A stretch of 64,000 nucleotides of DNA, from assembly GCA_031553415.1 (NCBI GenBank), contig JAVBLO010000046.1:70900-134899 (forward strand), in the 5' to 3' direction. This document shows, piece after piece, positions 50,280-59,935 of this stretch. Within the stretch, counting starts at the first letter, position 1; the number at the start of each line of letters is the position of its first letter. This stretch comes from JAIRVZ01 sp031553415. Lineage in GTDB: Bacteria > Bacteroidota > Bacteroidia > Bacteroidales > Azobacteroidaceae. The translations under genes were made by a program, and so were the position numbers. The notes below the pieces were generated by a model that searched no databases, was not told the DNA's origin, and saw only the letters and a program-made list of their open reading frames with translations.

Positions 50280-51617
50280 TTAAACAACTCCTTGTGCCAT
50301 CATCGCTTTTGCAACTTTCATGAAGCCGGCTATATTGGCGCCTTTTACATAGTTGATGTATCCATCATTGCCTTGTTTACCATAAATAACACATTGCTGA
50401 TGGATGTTATTCATAATTTGAAGCAATTTGGCATCAACTTCTTCGGCAGTCCATTGGATATGCATGGCATTTTGTGTCATTTCCAATCCGGAAGTGGCTA
50501 CACCTCCTGCATTTACTGCTTTACCAGGAGCGAATAATACTTCTTTTTCGAGAAAAAAATCGACTGCTTCGGCTGTGCACCCCATATTGGAAATTTCAGC
50601 AACACACATTACGTTATTATTTACAAGGCTTTTTGCATCTTCCAGATTCAATTCATTCTGGATAGCACAAGGTAAAGCAATATCAGCTTTTTGTTGCCAT
50701 GGCCTTTTTCCCGGGAAGAATTCAACGCCGTATTTTTCGGCATAAGGGGCTACAATATCTTCACCAGAATTACGTAATTCGAGCATGTAATCTATTTTCT
50801 CTCCGGAAACACCATTCGGGTCATAAACATATCCGTCAGGGCCAGAAATGGTAACTACTTTAGCGCCTAACTCTGTAGCTTTAAGTACTGCACCCCATGC
50901 AACGTTTCCGAATCCTGAAACGGCAACTGTTTTACCTTTTATTTCAACACCTTTATTTTTTAGCATTTGATGAACAAAATACAATCCTCCGAATCCGGTA
51001 GCTTCAGGACGGATTAATGAACCACCGTAATCCAATCCTTTTCCGGTGAATGTTCCTGTATTTTCACGGGCTAATTTTTTATACATACCATACATATAGC
51101 CTACCTCGCGGGCGCCTACACCTATATCACCAGCCGGAACATCTGTATCCGGACCAATGTGCCTCCATAACTCCAACATGAAAGCCTGGCAAAACCGCAT
51201 TACTTCGCTATCAGATTTTCCTTTGGGGCTAAAATCCGATCCTCCTTTACCACCACCCATGGGTAATGTGGTTAAGGCATTCTTGAATGTCTGTTCAAAT
51301 CCAAGGAATTTTAGTCCGGAAAGATTAACGGAAGCATGAAACCTGATTCCTCCCTTGTATGGACCGATTGCATTATTGAACTGTACACGGTATCCTATAT
51401 TTACCTGCACTTTTCCTTTGTCGTCTACCCAGGGTACTTTAAAAGTAAATACACGGTCGGGTTCGACTAATCGTTCAATAATACTTAATTTTTCAAATTC
51501 GGGATGTTGATTATAAACATCTTCAATAGAGATGAGGACTTCTTTTACAGCTTGTAGATACTCGTGTTCGCCCGGGTGCTTGGCTTCAAGCGCCGATAAA
51601 ATCTGCTCCGTTTTCAT
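50280..51617 (-). CDS. gdhA: NADP-type glutamate dehydrogenase
   Basis: 445 aa from the ATG at 51617, which matches the family length; a longer frame to 51686 is unlikely because it runs through the promoter. Hexameric GdhA motifs: GPYKGGIRFH, LTTLPMGGGKGGSDFSPKG (catalytic Lys), DVPAGDIGVGAREVGYM and the Rossmann block VAVSGFGNVAWGA. It aminates 2-oxoglutarate to glutamate, linking the TCA block in this window to nitrogen assimilation. Confidence 0.96.
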   Translation of the reverse strand: MKTEQILSALEAKHPGEHEYLQAVKEVLISIEDVYNQHPEFEKLSIIERLVEPDRVFTFKVPWVDDKGKVQVNIGYRVQFNNAIGPYKGGIRFHASVNLSGLKFLGFEQTFKNALTTLPMGGGKGGSDFSPKGKSDSEVMRFCQAFMLELWRHIGPDTDVPAGDIGVGAREVGYMYGMYKKLARENTGTFTGKGLDYGGSLIRPEATGFGGLYFVHQMLKNKGVEIKGKTVAVSGFGNVAWGAVLKATELGAKVVTISGPDGYVYDPNGVSGEKIDYMLELRNSGEDIVAPYAEKYGVEFFPGKRPWQQKADIALPCAIQNELNLEDAKSLVNNNVMCVAEISNMGCTAEAVDFFLEKEVLFAPGKAVNAGGVATSGLEMTQNAMHIQWTAEEVDAKLLQIMNNIHQQCVIYGKQGNDGYINYVKGANIAGFMKVAKAMMAQGVV

Positions 51618-51645
51618 GTTCAATTGATTTAAAGATTTAGTCTGA

Positions 51646-51676
51646 CAAATGTAAAGAAGATTTCTTTTTCTACAAA
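51646..51676 (-). promoter_or_regulatory. Consensus promoter of gdhA
   Basis: Minus strand TTTG (51673-51676), 19-nt spacer, TACATTTG (51646-51653), then about 28 bp to the ATG at 51617. Supports the chosen gdhA start. Confidence 0.8.
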
Positions 51677-51682
51677 GAAAAA

Positions 51683-52879
51683 TCAATCATTCTTTTCTTT
51701 GTTTGCATTCTGTATTGTCCGATTTGCTAACAAAATGGTATTTTTAAGGATTTCATATTCCATAATAAAAAAATCAGAAAAAACACCTTTGTCAAGATTC
51801 TCCTCAATCTGCTTTTCCGTCCACCATTTACCATCAGTAAAATTGATAGTTCCGGCTTGCTGGATGTTTGGAATCTGGACTGTGTACAAGTGAATCAGCC
51901 GGTGTGTAAGCGGATGTTTATAAATATGTTTGAAAATAAATTTTACAGGCAAGTCATTGAATCCTACTTTTTCATGTAGAATTTTATTTACAGTTTCGTC
52001 TAATGTATTACCATAATGGACGAAGCTTTCGAAAGGAAAATCAAGTTTGTCTGGTTCAATTCTTTCTTCCGGATCGCGCCTGCTCAAATACAATAAATTG
52101 TTATGAATTAATGCAATTCTTACAACCGGATGTATAAACCGTTTTTCGGAAGAAACACTTACACTGTATGCTACCTTTCCTATTACATTGCCGCTTTCAT
52201 TAACGACCGGTAACCAATTTTCTGTTTTCATTTCATTATTCAGCATATAAATACGAATGTATTCGTAAATCGTGATTATTATTACTATAGATAAGTTTAA
52301 TTGCCAAAATAAAAAACGGTCTAATCCGGGAGTCTGGTATTCAACCATAAAGTACTTGTAAATATAAACAATTATCAGATGGATAGTAAAAATATAGCAG
52401 TATAGTTTGGTTGTTAAAAAAAATTCATTCAAACGAATAGATAAACTCAGATTTTTCATTTGGCCTTTCAGGATAAACCAGTTACTGACTTTTTTCCTGA
52501 AGAAACTGAGAATCCAAAGGGCAAAGACAAAAATTGCTTCGAAAAACAATGCTCCATACTTTATATAGGGACTTGTGTAGTGTTTAAAAAACAACAATAT
52601 CAAAAAAGCAATCATTGCGATTGCCGATACAGTTATAAGATAAGGTGGTCTGGATTTGAATTTCAATAACCTGCCAAATGTGAGCAGGAAATAAAAAAAG
52701 AAAGCAAACATCAATGCTGCCGCAATTTCCGGGATGAAATATGCAGCAACCAGAACAACAATAAAAAAAATTGTTATCGCTGAATTATATAGGAATCTTA
52801 AGAACAAACTCTTCTTCTTAACCACCACAGTCTCCTCATTGTAATTATTGTTATGTGTGTTTCTATCAGCAGTTCCCAT
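51683..52879 (-). CDS. Membrane protein with degenerate Nudix-like C-terminal domain
   Basis: 398 aa from the ATG at 52879 (an upstream TTG would add four residues). Six or so hydrophobic segments lie between about 30 and 220 (NSAITIFFIVVLVAAYFIPE, ALMFAFFFYFLLTF, IVIIITIYEYIRIYML). The cytoplasmic-looking C-terminal about 170 residues (WLPVVNESGNVIGKVAYS, VRIALIHNNLLYLSRRD, FVHYGNTLDETVNKILHEKVGF) follow the Nudix fold order. The Nudix box lacks the catalytic Glu residues: the R-E-x-x-E-E-x-G stretch is K-I-L-H-E-K-V-G. It may sense rather than hydrolyse a nucleotide. Function is not known. Confidence 0.65.
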   Translation of the reverse strand: MGTADRNTHNNNYNEETVVVKKKSLFLRFLYNSAITIFFIVVLVAAYFIPEIAAALMFAFFFYFLLTFGRLLKFKSRPPYLITVSAIAMIAFLILLFFKHYTSPYIKYGALFFEAIFVFALWILSFFRKKVSNWFILKGQMKNLSLSIRLNEFFLTTKLYCYIFTIHLIIVYIYKYFMVEYQTPGLDRFLFWQLNLSIVIIITIYEYIRIYMLNNEMKTENWLPVVNESGNVIGKVAYSVSVSSEKRFIHPVVRIALIHNNLLYLSRRDPEERIEPDKLDFPFESFVHYGNTLDETVNKILHEKVGFNDLPVKFIFKHIYKHPLTHRLIHLYTVQIPNIQQAGTINFTDGKWWTEKQIEENLDKGVFSDFFIMEYEILKNTILLANRTIQNANKEKND

Positions 52880-52935
52880 AATAACGTGCAATTTTTAAAT
52901 TTATTTTACCATAATAGCACATTTTATAACATTTT

Positions 52936-53769
52936 TCACAGAAAATCTATTGAATGATAAGAAGAGCGGACTAACGGCGCACTTCTTACATTTCTGAACC
53001 CTTTTTTCTCTGCTATTATGCGGTATTCTTCAAATACTTCCGGATGGATATATTCCGAAACGGGAATATTTTTTCTGGAAGGTTGAAGGTATTGGCCTAT
53101 TGATAATAACCTACACTTAGAACGCAATAAGTCATCAAAAAGTTCTGAAATTTCTGTTTTTGTTTCACCTAATCCCAACATTATTCCGGATTTAACAGGT
53201 ATTCCGGATGAGGCAATGTGCTCCAGAACGGATAGACTTGTGTTGTAATCAGCCACACTTCGCACAAGAGGTGTCAACCGTTTGACGGTTTCCATGTTGT
53301 GAGAAATAATTTCCGGTTGTTCACAAATAATCAAGTCCATTAAATTTTTATTTCCTCTAAAGTCGGGAATCAATACTTCCATTGTTACGGAAGGATTTAC
53401 CGATTTGATTGTTCTAATGGTTTCAGCCCAATGTGCGGCTCCATAATCAGGTAAATCGTCCCTGTCGACAGATGTGATTACAACATGTTTCAGAGACATT
53501 TCTTTAACGGATTCGGCAATCCGCACAGGTTCCTGCTTATCGAGCGGAAGAGGTTTTCCTGTTTGTGTGTTACAGAATTTGCATGAACGCGTACAAATAT
53601 CGCCTGCAATCATAAATGTTGCAGTACCCTTGTTCCAGCATTCTCCCAAATTAGGACATTTACCGCTTTGGCAGATTGTATGTAATTTATTCCCCTGTAT
53701 AATTTTCCCCGTGGCTGCAAAAGTCGCATTGTTGCCAAGGGAGATTTTTAACCAATCTGGTTTTCTCAT
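52936..53769 (-). CDS. lipA: Lipoyl synthase (radical SAM)
   Basis: 277 aa. The auxiliary [4Fe-4S] cysteines are in CQSGKCPNLGEC (about 33-44), the radical SAM motif in CTRSCKFC (about 59-66) and the conserved serine near the C-terminus in VRSSYHS. It inserts two sulfurs into octanoyl groups on lipoyl domains. At 277 aa it is slightly short but complete, as usual in Bacteroidota. It should serve the 2-oxoacid dehydrogenases or glycine cleavage system, which are not in this window. Confidence 0.95.
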   Translation of the reverse strand: MRKPDWLKISLGNNATFAATGKIIQGNKLHTICQSGKCPNLGECWNKGTATFMIAGDICTRSCKFCNTQTGKPLPLDKQEPVRIAESVKEMSLKHVVITSVDRDDLPDYGAAHWAETIRTIKSVNPSVTMEVLIPDFRGNKNLMDLIICEQPEIISHNMETVKRLTPLVRSVADYNTSLSVLEHIASSGIPVKSGIMLGLGETKTEISELFDDLLRSKCRLLSIGQYLQPSRKNIPVSEYIHPEVFEEYRIIAEKKGFRNVRSAPLVRSSYHSIDFL

Positions 53770-53774
53770 GCAAT

Positions 53775-53862
53775 GAAGTTAGATGTTAGATGTTAGAAAT
53801 GGGAAGCGGGAAGTGAAAATTATTCTTTTCCTTCTCACTTCTCACTTCTTACTTCCAACTTC
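53775..53862. repeat. Inverted repeat between lipA and the DPP IV gene
   Basis: Left arm GAAGTTAGATGTTAGATGTT and GAAGCGGGAAGTGA (53775-53816), right arm CTTCTCACTTCTCACTTCTT and ACTTCCAACTTC (53831-53862). The right arm extends into the 3' end of the DPP IV gene. Confidence 0.7.
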
Positions 53863-56033
53863 TCGTTTAAAAAGTTAGTCATTCTCATGTATAAATGATA
53901 TCTCGTTGTATTTCCCAATAAACTATGGTTTTTGCCCGAATAAATCTGCATGTCGAATTGTTTGCCTGCATTTACGAGAGCATCCGAATAATACATTGTA
54001 TTTTGATAATGCACATTGTCATCTGAAGTACCATGAATCAATAACAAATTTCCCTGCAATTTCTGCGCCAATTGAATTGGAGAGGAATTCGTGTATCCTG
54101 TAAAGTTTTCGTTGGGCGTGCGCATGTACCGTTCAGTATAAATGGTATCGTAAAATTTCCAATCAGTTACAGGAGCAACTGCAATTCCTGCTTTGAAGAT
54201 TCCGCTCCCTTTACTCATACTCATTAAAGTGGTGTAGCCGCCATAACTCCATCCCCAGACAGCAATTTTATTCTTATCCACGTATGGTTGGGATGCCATA
54301 TAATTAGCTGCTGCAATTTGGTCTTCCGATTCGAATTGCCCCAGGTTCAGATAAGTGCATTTACCAAACTCCTGTCCCCGGCCTCCGGTACCACGCCCAT
54401 CAACACAAATAACTATATATCCGATAGAAGACAGATAATATTCCCAATCAAAATCAAAACGATCAAGCACTTGCTGGCTCGAAGGTCCACTATATTGGTA
54501 CATTAAAACCGGATATTTTTTTGCAGTCGCAAAATTCAATGGTTTCACCATCCAACCGTTCAAGTCTGTTCCATTTGTATTTTTTACGGTAAAAAATTCT
54601 TTGGGAGCAAATTTGCTTTTTTCTAACTTGACTTTTAGCACCTGGTTATCTTCCAGCACAAGTAATTCTTTTCCTTTAGAACTTTCGTTGATTGTTGTAA
54701 CTGCCGGAGTAGTAACATTTGAATAGTTATTTATAAAATATTTGAAATTGGCACTGAAATCTGCTTTATTGGTTCCCTGCTTTTGAGATAACTTGGTTTT
54801 ATTTCCTTTGAAATCAACCTTATAAATCGCTCTTTGCAATGGACTTTCTTCTGTTGATTGATAATAAACACATTGAGCTGCCAAATCGATTCCATAACAA
54901 GCTGTCACATTCCATTGTCCGGAAGTGAGTTGCTTTTGCATAATTCCCGCTGGTGAATAGAGGTAAATATGCATATAACCATCTTTCTCGCTTAGATAAA
55001 CAAAGTTTTCGGTCGTAAATGTGATGAATTTTAAATAATCTGATTCAATATAGTATTTGTTTTCATCTTTTAGAATCAGTTTGGCAACAGTTGATTTCGG
55101 ATTGACATAATACATGCTGAAAATATTTTGTGTCCTGTTCAATGTCATTACAGCCAATTGTTCCGGATTGGTTGTAAATTTGATAAGAGGAATATAATCT
55201 TCTGAAGATGTGGGCAGATTCATTTTTTTGATATCCTTTGTATCCACACTGTATGCATAGCATGAAACTGTAGAGTTTCTTTGTCCGGCTTTGGGGTATT
55301 TGAAAGATTGAAAACCAGGATATAAAGAATTGTCAAAAACCTGCATTTGAAACGAAGGAACCTGACTTTCATCAAATTTTACGAATGCCAGCATTTTGCT
55401 GTCGGGCGACCATGACATCAGGTTAGTGGCAAAGAATTCCTCTTCATATACCCAATCTCCAATACCATTCAGGATTTTTCCGGATTCACCGTCTTTGGTA
55501 ACCTGCGATTCAGTATCAAAATCAAATTTTTTCAACCAGATATTGTTATCCCTTACGAAAGCGCACATTCTTCCATCAGGAGAAAATGTAGGAATCATCA
55601 GTTTGCCCGGAGTGTCAGAAAGCGGTTTAATGAAATTCCGTCTTACATCAAAATCATATATATCGGCTTTCCATGAGCGACGATAAATATATTCTTTGTT
55701 GGTCCAAACAATAATATGGTGTCCGGTAGAACTGATTATATAGCCTTCGATGGCATCCAGTTTTGTTTCCCTTACTGTATTTACATCAAACAATACTCCG
55801 GATTCTTTTCCATCTTTGTAAGCATATTGCAGGATTTTTTTACCATCAGGGCTTAACATGGAATAATGTTCGCCATCAGCCATAGGTTGCATTCTCCTAA
55901 CTTCTTCCGGCAAAAATTTCCCGTCGGTAATGTCTTTCAGATTAATAGGTTGGTTCCCATTTTGCGCATTTCCTGGTTGTAAAAACAAGCACAACAGGAT
56001 TGCAAGAACTATATATTTCATAAATTTGGACAC
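53835..56033 (-). CDS. Dipeptidyl peptidase IV-like S9 serine peptidase
   Basis: 732 aa, exported (VLAILLCLFLQPGNAQ; ATG 56021 is an alternative start). The beta-propeller domain (about 40-480) has the substrate-amine Glu pair in WVYEEEFFATN. The alpha/beta-hydrolase domain carries DGRGTGGRGQEF, the nucleophile GWSYGGY, Asp in HGTSDDNVHYQN and His in GKNHSLLG. It removes X-Pro or X-Ala dipeptides from peptides in the periplasm. The final KLEVRSEK is encoded by a repeat arm. Confidence 0.93.
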   Translation of the reverse strand: MSKFMKYIVLAILLCLFLQPGNAQNGNQPINLKDITDGKFLPEEVRRMQPMADGEHYSMLSPDGKKILQYAYKDGKESGVLFDVNTVRETKLDAIEGYIISSTGHHIIVWTNKEYIYRRSWKADIYDFDVRRNFIKPLSDTPGKLMIPTFSPDGRMCAFVRDNNIWLKKFDFDTESQVTKDGESGKILNGIGDWVYEEEFFATNLMSWSPDSKMLAFVKFDESQVPSFQMQVFDNSLYPGFQSFKYPKAGQRNSTVSCYAYSVDTKDIKKMNLPTSSEDYIPLIKFTTNPEQLAVMTLNRTQNIFSMYYVNPKSTVAKLILKDENKYYIESDYLKFITFTTENFVYLSEKDGYMHIYLYSPAGIMQKQLTSGQWNVTACYGIDLAAQCVYYQSTEESPLQRAIYKVDFKGNKTKLSQKQGTNKADFSANFKYFINNYSNVTTPAVTTINESSKGKELLVLEDNQVLKVKLEKSKFAPKEFFTVKNTNGTDLNGWMVKPLNFATAKKYPVLMYQYSGPSSQQVLDRFDFDWEYYLSSIGYIVICVDGRGTGGRGQEFGKCTYLNLGQFESEDQIAAANYMASQPYVDKNKIAVWGWSYGGYTTLMSMSKGSGIFKAGIAVAPVTDWKFYDTIYTERYMRTPNENFTGYTNSSPIQLAQKLQGNLLLIHGTSDDNVHYQNTMYYSDALVNAGKQFDMQIYSGKNHSLLGNTTRYHLYMRMTNFLNEKLEVRSEK

Positions 56034-56051
56034 TTAATGATTTTTCTGGTA

Positions 56052-56082
56052 CAAACGTACTAATTTTTGATAAATATCTAAA
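56052..56082 (-). promoter_or_regulatory. Promoter of the DPP IV gene
   Basis: Minus strand TTTA (56079-56082; 3 of 4), 19-nt spacer, TACGTTTG (56052-56059), close to the start codons at 56033 and 56021. Confidence 0.6.
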
Positions 56083-56133
56083 GCATTCCAAACACAAAAA
56101 CCAAATAAGAGCTTTAAGAATTACAAAATTATT

Positions 56134-56141
56134 TATCTTTG
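56134..56141 (+). promoter_or_regulatory. -7 element of the L,D-transpeptidase-like gene
   Basis: TATCTTTG, 20 bp before the ATG at 56161. The -33 is weak. Forms a divergent pair with the DPP IV promoter. Confidence 0.55.
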
Positions 56142-56160
56142 GGAAGTAAATGCATTCACC

Positions 56161-56748
56161 ATGAAATATTTTCTCACACTACTTCTTTTTCCTTTTTTAT
56201 TTTCCTGTAATGCCAGGTCAGGAGAATCAGTGAAAGAGCGCTTGCAGGAAAAAGCCGATTCTGCCTTGGTTTTCTGTAAGAAAAAAAAGATGAATACTGA
56301 TTACTGTTTTCTGATAGATATGAAAATCCATTCGGGGAAAAACCGTTTTTTCGTTTGGGACTTCAACCAGAATAAAGTAATTCATACCGGGTTGTGTTGT
56401 CATGGAAAAGGCGGCGACAGTACAGGCGCCCAACCTGTTTTCAGTAATGTGGAAGGAAGTAATTGTACTTCTTTAGGTAAATATAAAATAGGTATATCTT
56501 CTTATAGCCAATGGGGTATCAATATACATTATAAATTGCATGGATTGGACACAACCAACAATAATGCATTTAAAAGGATTGTTGTATTGCATTCATTCAA
56601 ACCTGTTCCTGCTTATGAAATTTATCCTTTGCATTTACCTATGGGATGGAGTCTTGGATGTCCTGTAATTTCCAATAAATTAATGACACAATTAGATAAA
56701 ATGCTGAAAGATTCTGATAAGAGTATTTTGCTATGGATATACTATTGA
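56161..56748 (+). CDS. Murein L,D-transpeptidase catalytic-domain family lipoprotein
   Basis: 195 aa. Lipobox LLFPFLFSC. The domain (YkuD_2-like) shows DYCFLIDMKIHSGKNRFFVW, GLCCHGKGGDSTG, SLGKYKIG, HYKLHGLD, and the catalytic His-Cys region MGWSLGCPVIS. It probably acts on peptidoglycan cross-bridges or lipoprotein anchoring in the periplasm. It is a single gene between divergent DPP IV and convergent TolC genes. Confidence 0.85.
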   Translation: MKYFLTLLLFPFLFSCNARSGESVKERLQEKADSALVFCKKKKMNTDYCFLIDMKIHSGKNRFFVWDFNQNKVIHTGLCCHGKGGDSTGAQPVFSNVEGSNCTSLGKYKIGISSYSQWGINIHYKLHGLDTTNNNAFKRIVVLHSFKPVPAYEIYPLHLPMGWSLGCPVISNKLMTQLDKMLKDSDKSILLWIYY

Positions 56749-56827
56749 CTAAACCATATCCGAGCCTGTCTCGGCTTCCGCAATGTTGGCATCTGAAACC
56801 GCAATGTAAATGAGGTAGTTATGTTTT

Positions 56828-58105
56828 TTAATTGATTTCTATGTCCCAGATGCAAATTGTGCGTTCCAATTCAACCAATGCAGCAACACAGTTATATAGT
56901 GTTTCCGTATAATTTACCTGAACATCATTATAAGTGCGTTGTGCATTAAGCACTTCAAGTATGCTTGTTTCTCCGTGTTCATAACTGTAAACCTTTTTCT
57001 GGAAAATAGTTTTTGCATTATGAAGTAATCCGGTATTAAACTGTTCGATCTGGCGGCAGGTAATCTTATATTTATTGTATGCCTGGACTACTTCTGATCT
57101 GATTTGTAGTTCTGTTGCTTCATAATTAGCTTCACTTTGTTGCAAAGCTAATTTTGCTGCTGTAACTTCGCCTTTATTAGTATTTGAGAATTTCAAGGGA
57201 ATGCTGATTCCTCCCGAAATGCCAGTGAATTCAGGAGCCGGAGCAATTTCATTACGAACTTCCGAATTATGGTTGACGCCTATGTTGAGCCCTAAATCAA
57301 TAGCGCGGTTTGCTTTTGCCAGCTTTAAATTGTTTTGTGAAACTTCTTTCGATTTGAGTGCGGCCTGCAAATCGGCACGGTTATTTTGCGCGGTTGTAAT
57401 CAGGGATAGCAATTCGAAGTTGCGCTTCAGATATTTCAGTTCGCCATTCAGAGAATCTGGAAGTTGCATTTCTTTGTTTCCTTGCATCAATGCCAGTTGA
57501 ACAAGAGCATCCTGTAATTCTCCTTCACTTTCCAATACATCATTAAGCATGGTATTGGCTTCCAGAGTTGATTGCCGGACATCAACTTCTGTAATGGAAC
57601 CTAATTTGAACCGGATACTGTCGGCATGGGCCAAATCAGCCATTTGTTTATAAGATGATTTTTGAATATCAAATAATTGTCTTTGTTTGAGCGCAGATAA
57701 ATAGGCTAATGTTGCATCTGCACGCAGGTTCCGGAAATAATTTTCCAGTAAGGCATCTGCTTGTTCTGCTTCACTTTGTGCTACTTTAATCCTTGCTTTA
57801 CGTTTTCCTCCAAGTTCCAGGTTGTAATCCAATCCGGCTCCATAACTGTAACCCATTTGCAAGTCCCAATTCTGGTTGTTGGCACCTCCTATGGTCAAAT
57901 TGGGGTCAGGAAAAACCTTTGCAGCTTTAGCATTGGCTTTGGCAATATCTACATTGTATTTTTCTGCCAGATAACTGATGTTGCTTTTTTTGACATTTTC
58001 GAGGTATTCGTCAAATGTCAGTATTTTTTCCTGGGAATGAGTTGTTACCGGACATAAGTATAAAGCTGATAATGAAATGATTGCGGATTTGAGTATATTT
58101 TTCAT
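56828..58105 (-). CDS. TolC-family outer-membrane efflux protein
   Basis: 425 aa. Signal peptide ending near TTHSQ. Two repeats of the outer-membrane efflux domain: FDEYLENVKKSNISYLAEKY and later YEATELQIRSEVVQAYNKYK, with long amphipathic coiled-coil helices (AKANAKAAKVFPDPNLTIGG, LEVLNAQRTYNDVQVNYTET). Closest in style to CzcC-type metal or RND partner channels. No membrane-fusion or RND pump gene is adjacent in the window, so its partner lies elsewhere or it is an orphan. Confidence 0.88.
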   Translation of the reverse strand: MKNILKSAIISLSALYLCPVTTHSQEKILTFDEYLENVKKSNISYLAEKYNVDIAKANAKAAKVFPDPNLTIGGANNQNWDLQMGYSYGAGLDYNLELGGKRKARIKVAQSEAEQADALLENYFRNLRADATLAYLSALKQRQLFDIQKSSYKQMADLAHADSIRFKLGSITEVDVRQSTLEANTMLNDVLESEGELQDALVQLALMQGNKEMQLPDSLNGELKYLKRNFELLSLITTAQNNRADLQAALKSKEVSQNNLKLAKANRAIDLGLNIGVNHNSEVRNEIAPAPEFTGISGGISIPLKFSNTNKGEVTAAKLALQQSEANYEATELQIRSEVVQAYNKYKITCRQIEQFNTGLLHNAKTIFQKKVYSYEHGETSILEVLNAQRTYNDVQVNYTETLYNCVAALVELERTICIWDIEIN

Positions 58106-58165
58106 TTATTTTTGTTGTTGATTTGTTAGATTTCTGTTATAATTTATTTTGATTAAAATGATTTG

Positions 58166-58173
58166 CAAAGTTA
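58166..58173 (-). promoter_or_regulatory. -7 element of the TolC gene
   Basis: Minus strand TAACTTTG followed by CAAAT, about 60 bp before the ATG at 58105. No good -33. Confidence 0.5.
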
Positions 58174-58291
58174 CGCATTTTTTTTGCTTTTCTGTATTTA
58201 TAATAATACATCTAAATCTTTAAAATATATAAGCACACAGAACATAGTGCTCCATGTGCCTATTATCATTTCCACAAAAACAACAATTTAA

Positions 58292-58726
58292 TCAATCATT
58301 GACTGTTATTTTCAATATTTTGTCTCCCTGACGAATAGCATCAATCACATCCAGGCCTTCAACCACTTTGCCGAAAACAGTATGGCGGCGATCTAAATGT
58401 TTGGTATTTTCGCGGTTATGACAAATGAAGAATTGGGAACCTCCGGTATCTCTTCCTGCGTGCGCCATAGAAAGAACACCTTTGTCGTGATATTGATTGT
58501 CTCCCGAAGTTTCGCATTTAATTGTGTAACCAGGTCCACCGGTTCCGGTTCCTTTCGGGCACCCGCCTTGTATCACAAATTCTGGGATAACGCGATGGAA
58601 TGTTAATCCGTCATAGAATCCTGCTTTGGCAAGGTCGATAAAATTTCTAACTGTTCCGGGAGCATCATTTTCATAAAACTCCACTTTCATTGTTCCTTTT
58701 TCCGTTTGAATTTCAGCTGTTTTCAT
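58292..58726 (-). CDS. Cyclophilin-type peptidyl-prolyl isomerase
   Basis: 144 aa, no signal peptide, so cytoplasmic. Core motifs FHRVIPEFVIQGGCPKGTGTG, MAHAGRDTGGSQFFICH and HTVFGKVVEGLDVID cover the active site (Arg, Phe, Gln, His). Like E. coli PpiB. It is separated from the next upstream gene by a repeat of CCCCTAA units. Confidence 0.93.
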   Translation of the reverse strand: MKTAEIQTEKGTMKVEFYENDAPGTVRNFIDLAKAGFYDGLTFHRVIPEFVIQGGCPKGTGTGGPGYTIKCETSGDNQYHDKGVLSMAHAGRDTGGSQFFICHNRENTKHLDRRHTVFGKVVEGLDVIDAIRQGDKILKITVND

Positions 58727-58737
58727 ATTTTTGTTTT

Positions 58738-58854
58738 ACCCCTAACCCCTAAAGGGGAGTTAGAGCAGTGATATTTATAACTAAGCAAGACTTTATCAAC
58801 CTTCAAAATCCTCTTTAGAGGAAACAACGTTCAACGGAACCAATTAGGGGTTGA
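58738..58854. repeat. Inverted repeat with ACCCCTAA units
   Basis: CCCCTAACCCCTAAAGGGGA (left, 58739-58758) and AATTAGGGGTTG (right, 58843-58854), with an inner CCTCTTTAGAGG. The right arm supplies the last codons (N-V-N-P) of the upstream minus-strand gene. Confidence 0.65.
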
Positions 58855-59935
58855 CATTTTCAAATTCACTTGCTTTTATTTTCGACAAACTTCCTTGCTT
58901 AGTCGGCAATTTTCCTTTCAAATCGTATATTTTGCCATTCATGTCGACTTCTATTCCGATGTCATTTTTGCTTTCGTAGATTTTATAAGTGATATTCCGA
59001 TTAACAAAGGTAAGGTTTTTTCCTTGTGAAGTTGTTTCAAGTTTGAATGGTTGATGGTTTTCATCTTTTACATCATAGAAATAATCGAAATCAATAGCTC
59101 CATCTTCTTTTAATAAAACGTAATTCAGAATACTACTGTTAAGAGGAAAGACAAAAACTTCCTTATTATTTTCTAATGTAAAAGTTAAAAGAGTATCGAT
59201 TTCCGTTACATCAATGCTTTTTGTCGTGGATTCTACCATTTTCCCGTTTTTCCTTTCTTTGGTAGTTTCAATTTCATAAGGCGGGTTGAAATTATCAATA
59301 ATAGTAGTCAGAATTTCAACAGGTATATTGTTTTCAACAGCAAATTGAGAAAACTGGTGCCAGCAACATCCACTTTTGGTCATAACGCTTATCATTTTTT
59401 CTTCCGGGTCATAGTTGAACATGCCACAATATTCATGGGCTAACCGGGAGAATTCTCCATCATGATCAAAATCATTTTTTTTATTGCCTAAATAAATGGC
59501 AAAAGAAGGGCCATGATAACAACTCTCCTGTCCATCCATAATGGCAAAATCTTTAATTCCGTCGAAGTTGAAATCATCGTAAATGATTATACTTTGTTCT
59601 CCATAAGGCAATTCTTGTATGTTCGCTTTTACTTCTCCCTCATGCAAGGAAAAAGCCAATTCTTCAGATTCAACTTTAATAAGTTCTTTATTGTCGGATT
59701 TTCTATAAATGGCAATCCAACCAGGTGTAAAAACTTCATTTTGGTCTTCAACATAGAGTTTACCATAATACTCATCTGAAAACCCTTTGATAATAAAAGT
59801 ATTAGGAGAAGGTTCTATATTTTCTTCCGATTCATTAGCAGAAACTTCTTGAAATTCAGCAGTTTCTGACTTTTTTGGATTGCACGATACAATAATTGCC
59901 AACAAAGAAATGATAAATAGACAACATTTGAACAT
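58844..59935 (-). CDS. Lipoprotein of unknown function (possible XAC2610-like)
   Basis: 363 aa. Lipobox ISLLAIIVSC, then a Ser/Glu-rich linker. The middle has IIYDDFNFDGIKDFAIMDG, a calcium-loop D-x-N-x-D-G, followed by YHGPSFAIYLG and SRLAHEYCGMFNYDPEEKMI, a pattern like XAC2610/FG-GAP-type domains. The C-terminal half (about 230-360) is beta-rich and includes NRNITYKIYESKNDIGIEV. Function unknown. It shares a TAATG junction with the gene upstream, so the two are cotranscribed. Confidence 0.6.
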   Translation of the reverse strand: MFKCCLFIISLLAIIVSCNPKKSETAEFQEVSANESEENIEPSPNTFIIKGFSDEYYGKLYVEDQNEVFTPGWIAIYRKSDNKELIKVESEELAFSLHEGEVKANIQELPYGEQSIIIYDDFNFDGIKDFAIMDGQESCYHGPSFAIYLGNKKNDFDHDGEFSRLAHEYCGMFNYDPEEKMISVMTKSGCCWHQFSQFAVENNIPVEILTTIIDNFNPPYEIETTKERKNGKMVESTTKSIDVTEIDTLLTFTLENNKEVFVFPLNSSILNYVLLKEDGAIDFDYFYDVKDENHQPFKLETTSQGKNLTFVNRNITYKIYESKNDIGIEVDMNGKIYDLKGKLPTKQGSLSKIKASEFENVNP

